Origin: Deltaproteobacteria bacterium
Lineage (GTDB): Bacteria > Desulfobacterota > Dissulfuribacteria > Dissulfuribacterales > UBA3076
Direction of reading: 5' to 3'
Assembly: GCA_018399745.1 (NCBI GenBank)
Contig: JAGYNZ010000003.1
Coordinates: forward strand, 1 to 64,000
Length of the DNA stretch: 64,000 bases
Shown here: piece after piece, positions 8,135-15,765 of the stretch
How the letters are laid out: every line of letters begins with the position of its first letter
Numbering within the stretch: position 1 is the stretch's first letter
The notes under the pieces: model-generated
The model's database searches: none
The model's input: the letters and a program-made list of their open reading frames with translations, nothing else
What the model was told of the DNA's origin: nothing
Made by a program: the position numbers and the translations under genes

Positions 8135-8791
8135 TTAACCTCCCTCTCTCTTGGAACCGACTTTGGCGGACACCATCTCCTCAAACTGGGAAGCAACCTT
8201 GTATCCCAACTTTCTGGCCTTCTCAAGATGATCAAGCGCCAAATCATAGTCCCCATGATAGTAGTAGGCAACGGCGAGGTTGTTGTGAGCAACACCAAAC
8301 TTTGGGGCCAGACTGATGGCCTTTTCCCCTGCCGCAATTGCACTCTCCAGCTCATCAAGCTCCACGTTGACCGTGACCAGATTCGCCAGGGCAGTGATCA
8401 TTTCCGGCTTGACCTCAAGCGCCCTGTTGAAATATTCCGCTGCCTCTTTCCATCTCTGCATATGAATTAAGGCCGCACCTATATTAGCCATGGCCTCAGT
8501 AGATTCGGGACGAATCTTGAGTGCCTCTTCACTCTGTTTTATACCATCCTCAAGTCTACCCATCTGGAAATACAGTGTACTCAAATTGAGCCTAATCTCA
8601 AAAGACAATGGATCCAGTTCCATGCCGTAATTAAAAGCGATTTCCGCATCCTCCAGTCTTTCCGCATTCCGGTAAACCATGCCGAGCCTGAGGGCCGCCA
8701 TGACGGATTTCATATTATTCTCCATCTCTTTCTCAAGGTCTCTAATCAATTGATTCTGGCGGACGGTTTTATCTCGCGGCGGACGGGTCAT
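8135..8791 (-). CDS. tetratricopeptide repeat protein
   Basis: 218 residues, almost entirely TPRs (about five: AERLEDAEIAFNYGMELDP, GRLEDGIKQSEEALKIRP, QRWKEAAEYFNRALEVKP, DELESAIAAGEKAISLAP, GDYDLALDHLEKARKLG). No export signal. The start follows a good AAGGAGG site 6 nt before the ATG. It is the first gene of the TPR-HEAT-TPR run on the minus strand. It probably binds other proteins of the neighbourhood. Confidence 0.8.
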   Translation of the reverse strand: MTRPPRDKTVRQNQLIRDLEKEMENNMKSVMAALRLGMVYRNAERLEDAEIAFNYGMELDPLSFEIRLNLSTLYFQMGRLEDGIKQSEEALKIRPESTEAMANIGAALIHMQRWKEAAEYFNRALEVKPEMITALANLVTVNVELDELESAIAAGEKAISLAPKFGVAHNNLAVAYYYHGDYDLALDHLEKARKLGYKVASQFEEMVSAKVGSKREGG

Positions 8792-9095
8792 AAACTCCTC
8801 CTTATATTAAAAAACACAAATATTTTTGGTACCATGAACAGAAAAATATAACATACTTTTAATCTCAAGGCACCAGTAAGATACGGTGGTGAACGTCAAA
8901 AACCGAAAGTTCAAATCGAATTGGCTATGCCTCTACTCGAACATCTTGTGAATGTCTGGCCTCTTTGGGCCCTCCATTCGAACCCGCAGCCAATATCTCT
9001 GTTTGTCCATGCCATCTCTTATGTGTTATTATAAACAACAACGGCAACAGGGCCAAAATAACTACTGAAAAAATCCCCGATTTTGAGAGGACATT
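8792..9095. other. divergent intergenic region before the selenoprotein gene
   Basis: About 300 bp between the minus-strand TPR gene and the plus-strand dual-CxxC gene. It should hold divergent promoters, but I see no convincing -35/-10 pair. ATTGGCT (8920-8926) and AGCCAAT (8988-8994) are perfectly complementary 7-mers 75 nt apart end to end, with a TTCGAAC-like stretch between; this gives a tRNA-like outline but the internal arms do not pair. A short open frame from 8965 has no family resemblance. Confidence 0.5.
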
Positions 9096-9317
9096 GTGGA
9101 GAAAAGCTGTCTTACCTCAGTTGATAACGGACTCCGTTGCTTTGCATGTGGCGGTCCGGTCCGATTAGAGGGCAAATGACATAACGCGCGAGTGGTCTGC
9201 AAGGCTTGCGGACGGGAATTTCCAGCCAGTCTCTATAGTGATGATATCGAAGACATGAAGGAAAGAATGATCCATCATTTATACGCAGAGATTCCCTCCT
9301 CTCATAAAGACCCCTGA
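9096..9317 (+). CDS. small dual-CxxC protein with in-frame UGA, probable selenoprotein
   Basis: Read from GTG at 9096 this gives 73 residues: a CFAC motif (C15, C18), an in-frame TGA as codon 28 (9177-9179), a second CxxC (CKAC, C35 and C38), an acidic segment, and a normal TGA stop at 9315. The start is supported by GAGAGG at 9085-9090, 5 nt before GTG; an in-frame stop lies just upstream. A hairpin with GGTCT in its loop starts 7 nt after the internal TGA, as in bacterial SECIS elements. The layout fits what I recall as the family called dual CXXC motif small (seleno)protein, often found in Desulfobacterota. Continued zinc-ribbon coding on both sides of the TGA argues against a random stop. 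A pseudogene or a sequencing error remains possible. It sits between two dsr-related operons and ends at a shared terminator. Confidence 0.65.
9187..9210 (+). promoter_or_regulatory. SECIS-like hairpin just after the in-frame UGA
   Basis: CGCGAG (9187-9192) pairs with CTTGCG (9205-9210): six pairs, one of them G-U. The 12-nt loop carries GGTCT at 9194-9198, the same loop motif as the E. coli fdhF SECIS that binds SelB. The UGA-to-loop distance is 13 nt, a little shorter than the 16 or more usually quoted for bacterial SECIS elements. Confidence 0.5.
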
Positions 9318-9373
9318 ACTCCAAAAAAGTCAACTGCCAACCGCTATAGGCGTTATTTTTGACAGATAAAATA

Positions 9374-9406
9374 AAAAAGCCCTCCATATATGATGGAGGG
9401 CTTTTA
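9374..9406. terminator. bidirectional rho-independent terminator
   Basis: GCCCTCCAT (9379-9387) and ATGGAGGGC (9393-9401) form a perfect 9-bp stem with a 5-nt loop, flanked by A-run and T-run. It serves both the plus-strand dual-CxxC gene and the minus-strand dsrMKJOP operon. Confidence 0.9.
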
Positions 9407-9431
9407 ATGCTTTTTAATAAGGCCTCTTATC

Positions 9432-10595
9432 TTATGTTGTTGAGGCCTCTTCCTCCCTGACCGCAATTGCAACCTTGTGAAGCACCGTAAGTATCAACGC
9501 CCCAATTGCCCAAATGGCCAAAGTGATGGAAATCTCCGGGAAGGTGGCCGAGTATTCTATAATCCTGTGGAATGGATTAGGAATAAAACCGCCAATGACC
9601 AACCCGATACCCTTATCAATCCAAGCGGCAAGAAAGATCGATGCACAGGCAAAGGCCAGGATACCATGATGTCTGCGGGCGGACGGGATCAATAACAGAA
9701 TGACGCCGATAGCCGCAAATGGGGCAGCCGTCCACATCCAGGCCACAAGCTTGCCGTGACCATGCAGACCGGCATACAGGTATTGAAGAGGATGCATATG
9801 CCCCGGGATATTGCTGTAAAAGGCCGTAAATACCTCCATTCCAACCAGGAACAGATTTATTATCATGGCATACAATATGGTTTTGGCAATTGTCTGCAGG
9901 GCATCCCTTCCAGGATCGAACTTGCTGACCCGGCTTATGATAAGGAGCACCAGAACCAGCAATGCCGGACCGGAGGCAAAGGCCGATGCAAGAAATCTGG
10001 GAGCCATTACCGCTGTCAGCCACAAATGCCTTCCAGGAAGACCGGCATACAGAAACGCTGTCACCGTATGAATGCTGACTGCCCATGGAATGGAAAGCCA
10101 TATAAAGGGCTTTAACCACCCCGGGTGCGGCCTATGTTGAGCATCCGCCAGGAGGCAGTTATATCCGACTATTATATTGATAAGGAGATAGCCAGCCAGA
10201 ACAATCATATCATAGAAAAGTATGGAGTTGGGAGTCGGGTGCAATAATACATTAAGCATCCTCTGCGGCTGTCCTATATCCACCACGATAAACAGCATAC
10301 ACATGGTTACCGCCGCAATGGCCAGAAATTCACCAAAGATGACCACCTTTGCGTATTTCTTGTAGTTGTGAAGATACAATGGTATCACTATCATCACAGC
10401 AGACGCGGCCACTCCGACCAGAAATGTGAACTGAGCGATATAGACACCCCAGGAGATGTCCCTGCCCATCCCGGTAATTCCCAATCCTTTATGGAGCTGA
10501 TAAAACCAGCAACCCATGCCGACACCAATGATGCCCAGCAGAAAAACCAACCACATATAGTATCTAGGTTCACCCTTTAAAGCCTTTTCTATCAT
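9432..10595 (-). CDS. dsrP: DsrP, NrfD-type integral membrane subunit
   Basis: 387 residues with about ten hydrophobic segments, the size and pattern of the NrfD/PsrC family. In the DsrMKJOP complex, DsrP is the quinone-interacting membrane subunit that pairs with the periplasmic ferredoxin-like DsrO and cytochrome DsrJ. It is the last gene of the operon: GAGG 5 nt before its ATG, 7 bp after dsrO, and a strong terminator 25 bp beyond its stop. Confidence 0.93.
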   Translation of the reverse strand: MIEKALKGEPRYYMWLVFLLGIIGVGMGCWFYQLHKGLGITGMGRDISWGVYIAQFTFLVGVAASAVMIVIPLYLHNYKKYAKVVIFGEFLAIAAVTMCMLFIVVDIGQPQRMLNVLLHPTPNSILFYDMIVLAGYLLINIIVGYNCLLADAQHRPHPGWLKPFIWLSIPWAVSIHTVTAFLYAGLPGRHLWLTAVMAPRFLASAFASGPALLVLVLLIISRVSKFDPGRDALQTIAKTILYAMIINLFLVGMEVFTAFYSNIPGHMHPLQYLYAGLHGHGKLVAWMWTAAPFAAIGVILLLIPSARRHHGILAFACASIFLAAWIDKGIGLVIGGFIPNPFHRIIEYSATFPEISITLAIWAIGALILTVLHKVAIAVREEEASTT

Positions 10596-10602
10596 GGCAT
10601 CC

Positions 10603-11403
10603 TCACACTAAGTAAAAGACTGACGGCTCTGAGCCGAGCTCTAGCTTACGCCTCATGGAAGGGCGCTTGCGCAAAATCTGGCGCACATTGGAGTCAGGGT
10701 CCGCCAGGTTGCCAAAGGCCAGGGCCTGTGGCGCGGCCTCAACACATGCGGGCATCAGACCCTTTGCAAGCCTCTCCACACAAAAATTACATTTCTCTAC
10801 CACGCCCCTCCCCCGGGTTGGGAATTCCATATTGTATTCTTTCTCATTAAGGGCGTCTCTGGGATCCAACCAGTTGAAACTCCGTGCGCCAAAAGGACAT
10901 GCTGCCATACAGAAACGACAGCCGATACATCGGTGATAGTCCATGGCAACAACTCCGTCAGGCCTTCTGAATGTGGCCTTGGTGGGACAAACCCTTACAC
11001 AGGGGGGCTCATCACAGTGATTGCAAAGGCACAGGAAGGGAAACTCCTTCACGTGATCAGCCATATATTGGTTTTCATTCCCTGCGAAGGTATGCTCGTA
11101 GTCGTCCTGCCACAGCCACTTAACCTGGTCCTTTGAATCCCCGAAATCAGGTACATTGTGTACGGAGTGGCATGCCTTGATACACTTATCAACAACTCCG
11201 GGTTCCGCGCATTTCTCCACATCAATGGTCATTCCCCAGCGTATAGCCGGCTCTGCAGGCTCTTCAAGGGCCGGCGCACCATGGCCATGCTCAGCAGCAT
11301 CAAGCATGCCAGGGCGAAGGATTTCAAAGGCACCCTTTCCCCCCAGACCGAATAGGGTAGACAGACCGGCTATTTTTATGAATTGTCTTCTATTCATGCT
11401 CAT
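10603..11403 (-). CDS. dsrO: DsrO, periplasmic Fe-S subunit with Tat signal
   Basis: 266 residues from the ATG that overlaps the dsrJ stop (ATGA at 11403-11400); a longer frame up to 11454 would run back inside dsrJ. The N-terminus carries a twin-arginine signal (MNRRQFIKIAGL), so the protein is exported folded. Cysteine groups such as CLCNHCDEPPCVRVCP, CIGCRFCMAACP and CNFCVERL are those of an HybA/PsrB-type ferredoxin with several [4Fe-4S] clusters. Together with DsrJ and DsrP it forms the periplasm-facing branch of the DsrMKJOP complex. Confidence 0.93.
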   Translation of the reverse strand: MSMNRRQFIKIAGLSTLFGLGGKGAFEILRPGMLDAAEHGHGAPALEEPAEPAIRWGMTIDVEKCAEPGVVDKCIKACHSVHNVPDFGDSKDQVKWLWQDDYEHTFAGNENQYMADHVKEFPFLCLCNHCDEPPCVRVCPTKATFRRPDGVVAMDYHRCIGCRFCMAACPFGARSFNWLDPRDALNEKEYNMEFPTRGRGVVEKCNFCVERLAKGLMPACVEAAPQALAFGNLADPDSNVRQILRKRPSMRRKLELGSEPSVFYLV

Positions 11404-11816
11404 GACTCGTTCCCTTTTGGCTCTTCTTTCGGTTCTATGTGGCAATCCCAGCAATAAGGCGAAACTCCTGTATAATTATGGCACTGATCACAAAACTCCT
11501 TCTTGTTGGAATGACACTTCATGCACGTATTCTGAAGACTGACAACGTACTTCTCTCCTCTTTTGTTGACATATTCCCTGTTACCTTCCCTCAAGGCCAT
11601 GTCGCGCCAATCGTTTATGAGCTGCATGTGTGTAGTTCGCATGAAATGCTTGTCCTCAACACATTTCCTTTCGGGCTCTGGCATTTTCTTGATCTCAGGC
11701 GTGTCGATCTTTACCTCAGGTACGGGAGCCGCCTTGCCGGCATTCATCCAGAATGCGAAAGTGAACAGGCCCACAAAGATAGCAAGCCCTACCAAGATCT
11801 TCCAAGCGTCATACAT
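11400..11816 (-). CDS. dsrJ: DsrJ, triheme cytochrome c
   Basis: 138 residues with an uncleaved-looking N-terminal membrane anchor (about residues 6-25) and exactly three CxxCH heme c sites: CMKCH (98-102), CDQCH (109-113) and CWDCH (122-126). DsrJ is the periplasmic cytochrome of the DsrMKJOP complex and has unusual heme ligation in known cases. AAGGAGG lies upstream of the ATG. There is a 78-bp gap from dsrK and a 4-bp overlap with dsrO. Confidence 0.94.
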   Translation of the reverse strand: MYDAWKILVGLAIFVGLFTFAFWMNAGKAAPVPEVKIDTPEIKKMPEPERKCVEDKHFMRTTHMQLINDWRDMALREGNREYVNKRGEKYVVSLQNTCMKCHSNKKEFCDQCHNYTGVSPYCWDCHIEPKEEPKGNES

Positions 11817-11894
11817 CCCCTTGTTCCTCCTTACCCGGGATCTCTTCCTTGCATATTAATCGCATATTACCAGTATCGCTTTTCTGAACATTGA

Positions 11895-13517
11895 CTACGG
11901 TTCCGGTTCCCAGGTTGCGATCTCAAAACCACGTATATTATGAGTCCTCGGACCTTCTCCTTCCATAATCAAGGCATTGGCCACCAGTTCAGTAATACCA
12001 GTAACACCGACATCTGGGTTCCAATATTGGGCAGCCGTAGGCAAAGCCGCCCTGTCAATGGCACAGATGCAGGCAAGCATATTTACCCCATATTTATCCC
12101 TGACGTACCTGAGGGCATTCTGCCTCGGGAAACCGCCTCTCAGCCGAAGCTCCATATTTTCCGAGGCGTTCAGGCCGGACCCACTCCCACAGCAATAAGT
12201 CTGTTCCCTGATGGTATTCTCAGGCATCTCGTAAAAGTGGTTGCAGACATTCTTAATAACGTACCGAGGCTCCTCCAGCAATCCCATACCCCTTGCAGGG
12301 TTGCATGAGTCGTGATACGTAACCTTGAGGTGATCGTTACGGCTCGGGTCAAGCTTGAGCTTGTTGTTTTTGATGAGATCCGCGGTAAACTCCATGATGT
12401 GAACCATCTTATGGGCCTTGGCATTCTCAAACTTTGTGCCCGTAATAGGTGAAACCGGCTCTTCAAGAAAGTCTATGGGACCATGCCATGTCGTCATATA
12501 CTGGTTCAGGACCCGCCACATATGGCCGCATTCACCCCCCAGTATCCATTTGACCCCTAAGCGTTTGGCCTCGGCATATATCTTGCCGTTCATGCGCTTT
12601 GCCATCTCATTAGCGGTAAAGTAACCAAAATCCCCGCCCTCGGACGCATAGGTACTCCATGTGTAATCAAGGCCCAGATGTTCAAACAGCATTAAATAGC
12701 CCGCAAGTGTAAATATGCCTGGGTCGGCGAACACGTCACCTGATGGCGTAACAAAGAGGATCTCAGCGCCTTTTCTATTAAAGGTAGGTTCGATTGTGAT
12801 GCCCACATTATCTTCAATATCGTACAGCATAGCGTCGATACACTCTTTATATGCCTGGGGCTGGAGGCCGAGGTGATTTCCGGTATGGATGCACTTTGAG
12901 ACCGACTCCTGTATCCAGGCGATATTCATGCCCAGCTCGTTCATGATCTCCCTGCCCATAATGGTGATCTCCGCAGTATCTATCCCATAAGGGCAAAAGG
13001 TCGAGCAACGGCGGCATTCACTGCACTGAAACATATAATACCAGAGCTGTCTTAACGCCTTTTTTGTGAGCTTTCTCGCGCCCACCAGACGCCCCAGCAT
13101 CTTACCTGTTTTGGTAAATTCGCCCCTGTATATGGACCGCAACAATTCCGCCCGCATAACAGGCATATTCATAGGATCGCCGCTGCCGAGAAAATAATGA
13201 CATTTATCCGCACAGGCACCGCACCTGACACAGATGTCCATATATATCTTGAACGTGCGATATTTATCAAGCATGTCTCGCATTTTAACGAGAAATCGCT
13301 CTTTCCAGTCATCAGGGAGTTCCCAGTCCTCATCTTCAATTACCCAGTACTTTCCCCAGTCGCTTCGATCGTTCATTCCGACATTTTCCAGCACATTTGG
13401 TCTGGCTGGATAGCAATACATGCCGGATTTGATATTGACAGGACGATCCATCCAGTTGCCACGAGGCGGTTTAAAATCAATATTCAGCGACTCATAGTAT
13501 TTAGGATTCTTCGCCAT
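11895..13517 (-). CDS. dsrK: DsrK, HdrD-like cytoplasmic Fe-S subunit
   Basis: 540 residues. Two [4Fe-4S] motifs (CVRCGACADKC near residue 97, CSECRRCSTFCP near 165) are followed by two CCG-type domains (GGECGHMWRV, then YHDSCNPARG and CCGSGSG) typical of heterodisulfide reductase HdrD. DsrK is believed to act on the DsrC disulfide or trisulfide, linking membrane electron flow to sulfite reduction. It is 2 bp downstream of dsrM and has its own GGAG site. The carrier DsrC is not encoded in this window. Confidence 0.94.
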   Translation of the reverse strand: MAKNPKYYESLNIDFKPPRGNWMDRPVNIKSGMYCYPARPNVLENVGMNDRSDWGKYWVIEDEDWELPDDWKERFLVKMRDMLDKYRTFKIYMDICVRCGACADKCHYFLGSGDPMNMPVMRAELLRSIYRGEFTKTGKMLGRLVGARKLTKKALRQLWYYMFQCSECRRCSTFCPYGIDTAEITIMGREIMNELGMNIAWIQESVSKCIHTGNHLGLQPQAYKECIDAMLYDIEDNVGITIEPTFNRKGAEILFVTPSGDVFADPGIFTLAGYLMLFEHLGLDYTWSTYASEGGDFGYFTANEMAKRMNGKIYAEAKRLGVKWILGGECGHMWRVLNQYMTTWHGPIDFLEEPVSPITGTKFENAKAHKMVHIMEFTADLIKNNKLKLDPSRNDHLKVTYHDSCNPARGMGLLEEPRYVIKNVCNHFYEMPENTIREQTYCCGSGSGLNASENMELRLRGGFPRQNALRYVRDKYGVNMLACICAIDRAALPTAAQYWNPDVGVTGITELVANALIMEGEGPRTHNIRGFEIATWEPEP

Positions 13518-13519
13518 TT

Positions 13520-14521
13520 TTATTCCCTCTCCACTGGTATTCCGGCATTTTTCATTTTTTCTCTGAACTCATTTTCATACACTTCATATGGATGGATTTC
13601 GACAGGATATTCCCAAGGGTTCACATGCATCTTGGCACGGTTGGTGTTTGCCAGATTTCTTCCTGGGCTGAGGAATACGCCCCCGGCATGCATCAGTTTA
13701 CTAAAGGGGAAATACGCAAACAGAGTACTTACAAGGGCCACATGCACGAAGAATATCGCGCCGATTCCCTCCGGCATTACCGGATGCAAAGTTACCAGAC
13801 CCATAGTGAGTTCCTTAACGCTCACGATATCCACTCTGATGAAAAACCTCATGAGCACGCCGGAAATGCCTATACCCAGGATCAAAAGCAGTGGGAAGTA
13901 ATCGTTGGCCAGGGATATGTACCGCATTTTCGGTACTATGAGACGCCTTACCAGAAGATAACTCACGGCACCCAAAAGTAAGAGATCCGTAAGGTAAAGT
14001 GTCGGCGCGCCTACCTGAAACATTCCATCCACCAGATCAAGCCCATTTATTAAAAACGGTACAGGCTCGAGAAAGAGCCTCAGATGTCTCACGGCGATGA
14101 CAAGAAAAGAATAATGAAACACCAATGCACCCAGCCAGATCCATTTTGAAGCGCCGTAGACGATGTTGCCGCTTGACATCTCCGCCTTTGTGTGCCTGAA
14201 CAGCGAACGGAAGGCGAATACTTCAAGAATCATACGGCCTATCACACCAAGTGTGCTGCTGGGACATTCGATCTTATCGTGTTTTATCCAGGGCAAGGTC
14301 TTTTGCTGCCCGCACGTCGTCGGTATACGATAAGGAACAGGTGACCGCCCCCAGTCCACGACTCGATAAATAAACCCTACCAGGAATATTACAAACGCCG
14401 CATAGGGCACAAAAATCCCGAAAACAGGCTGCAGGGATGACACTCCCCCTCCGACCAAAGCAACCGCTACAATTGCCAGAACCGCACCAAGAGATACACC
14501 TAACGATACTTTTACACCCAT
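13520..14521 (-). CDS. dsrM: DsrM, NarI-like cytochrome b membrane subunit
   Basis: About 333 residues from the ATG at 14521, chosen because GAGGT lies 7 nt upstream and because a longer frame would begin inside the preceding gene. Several hydrophobic helices with His residues suited to b-type heme resemble NarI/HdrE. DsrM oxidises or reduces the quinone pool and passes electrons to DsrK. The ribosome-binding site overlaps the stop of the upstream RsbRD-type gene, so the two are co-transcribed. Confidence 0.92.
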   Translation of the reverse strand: MGVKVSLGVSLGAVLAIVAVALVGGGVSSLQPVFGIFVPYAAFVIFLVGFIYRVVDWGRSPVPYRIPTTCGQQKTLPWIKHDKIECPSSTLGVIGRMILEVFAFRSLFRHTKAEMSSGNIVYGASKWIWLGALVFHYSFLVIAVRHLRLFLEPVPFLINGLDLVDGMFQVGAPTLYLTDLLLLGAVSYLLVRRLIVPKMRYISLANDYFPLLLILGIGISGVLMRFFIRVDIVSVKELTMGLVTLHPVMPEGIGAIFFVHVALVSTLFAYFPFSKLMHAGGVFLSPGRNLANTNRAKMHVNPWEYPVEIHPYEVYENEFREKMKNAGIPVERE

Positions 14522-14526
14522 TACCG

Positions 14527-15108
14527 TTACCTCACTTCTCCTAGACCGCAACTATTACAGCAGTCTTTAGTCCCCTTTTTACCCTGCATCTGTTCTTGCC
14601 GAAGCATATAGGAAAGACACCTTGCCTCTCCCTCTACGAAATATGGTCTCTTTTTAAATTCATCCAGTTTGATTGCCCAAATCTTCTCCCTGCACTTCAT
14701 ATATACGTCAAAGGCAAGGAGAACACAATAGTCGATCCTCGATTCAAATTCCAGCAATTCTTCAAAAAGTCCGCCGTGATCTATATCTTTCTTCATCTCA
14801 TCCCTGATGACTTTCTTAAGCAGAAAAATAACAGCGACAGCCATTGAAGGAGAAAAATCCTGAACCGCCCTTATTCTGATTATGCTATCTAGAAAGGAAG
14901 ACATATTCTGCGGATTATTTTCGTTAAGGATTTCATCAAATAGAGGCCCCACCGCCTCGGAAATTGAAGCACCCAGGGGATTGGCAAATCTGTTTCTTTG
15001 ATTCCTGAAAAACTCTGCTGTTTCAGAAGGATAGGTTTCCTGGATACTATGAATCCACTTGTCTACAATAAATTCTCTTTTTTTTGTCAGGAGTTTTTCT
15101 AAATTCAT
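14527..15108 (-). CDS. RsbRD N-terminal domain-like protein upstream of dsrM
   Basis: 193 residues from the ATG at 15108 (MNLEKLLTKKREFIVDKW), the usual opening of the RsbRD N-terminal (globin-like helical) domain. A first Met at 15141 is possible but gives an atypical leader. The helical body (FLDSIIRIRAVQDFSPSMAV) fits the domain. The C-terminus has a cysteine pair CCNSCG that the plain domain lacks. As I recall, genes of this type often sit directly before dsrMKJOP in sulfate reducers, so a sensory or assembly role for the complex is plausible; it is inferred from position only. Confidence 0.65.
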   Translation of the reverse strand: MNLEKLLTKKREFIVDKWIHSIQETYPSETAEFFRNQRNRFANPLGASISEAVGPLFDEILNENNPQNMSSFLDSIIRIRAVQDFSPSMAVAVIFLLKKVIRDEMKKDIDHGGLFEELLEFESRIDYCVLLAFDVYMKCREKIWAIKLDEFKKRPYFVEGEARCLSYMLRQEQMQGKKGTKDCCNSCGLGEVR

Positions 15109-15765
15109 ATCTGCACTATTTTTATAAGACTTCAGGCACAAATTATTGATAGAACCACTGATAACATATTAAAATTTAATGATTAATCCTGTAGAAACGA
15201 TCGGCTTTCATTATTTCTTTTCTTTCAAACTATTCAGAATTCCGCATAATTTTCTGAATGACAATTCATAATGAACATCTCTATAGACAAAATGTGATTC
15301 CATGTCAAGACCAACTATGTATGAAACTGGATTTGAATATATTTTTCCTCTTCTCAAATTTTTCGAACGGGAGAAAAAAGATCTGCTTATTATTCAGTTG
15401 GCATTTTGCCTGCAACTAATTTAAATTAATGTCTCGTATATGAAATAAATAATTAAATTAGAGCAGGCAACAAGGAAGCGTTGATATTGAAAGAGGACTT
15501 TCCATTCATAAGCTTCCTGCTTAAGAAAGGCCTTTTTGCCAATAGGCCGATGTTCTGTTTTCCCATAATCCATTTATGCCATATATCCATATTTTAATTA
15601 TTCCAAAATTCCAGTTGGAGCAAAGGCCTGGGTTCAATATATTAAAACTGCGGTTATGCCGGCGATTCTTGACTACTACCTATACAAACTGTTAGGTCTC
15701 TATTCTGAAAAAAAGTCCAAAGAAGCCGCCTTTTTAACTGCGACGCAAACGCTGTCGGTAACTAA
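15109..15765. other. divergent intergenic region between the dsrMKJOP operon and the radical SAM gene
   Basis: About 650 AT-rich bp. It contains the minus-strand promoter at 15280-15308 and a 12-bp AT palindrome (TAATTTAAATTA) near 15417-15428. I find no credible ORF on either strand and no clear plus-strand promoter for the radical SAM gene. Confidence 0.55.
15280..15308 (-). promoter_or_regulatory. promoter of the RsbRD-dsrMKJOP operon
   Basis: On the minus strand TTGACA (15308-15303), spacer 17 nt, TATAGA (15285-15280). It lies about 170 nt before the first start codon and is the best sigma-70 match in the intergenic region. Confidence 0.6.

Noticed and set aside
8920-8994. tRNA-like outline: complementary 7-mers 75 nt apart and a TTCGAAC stretch
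   Set aside because: D-, anticodon and T-stems do not pair on either strand, so no tRNA is supported; at most a relic.
9112-9387. 91-codon minus-strand frame over the dual-CxxC gene
   Set aside because: It has no recognisable motif, crosses the terminator, and the plus strand shows clear zinc-ribbon coding.
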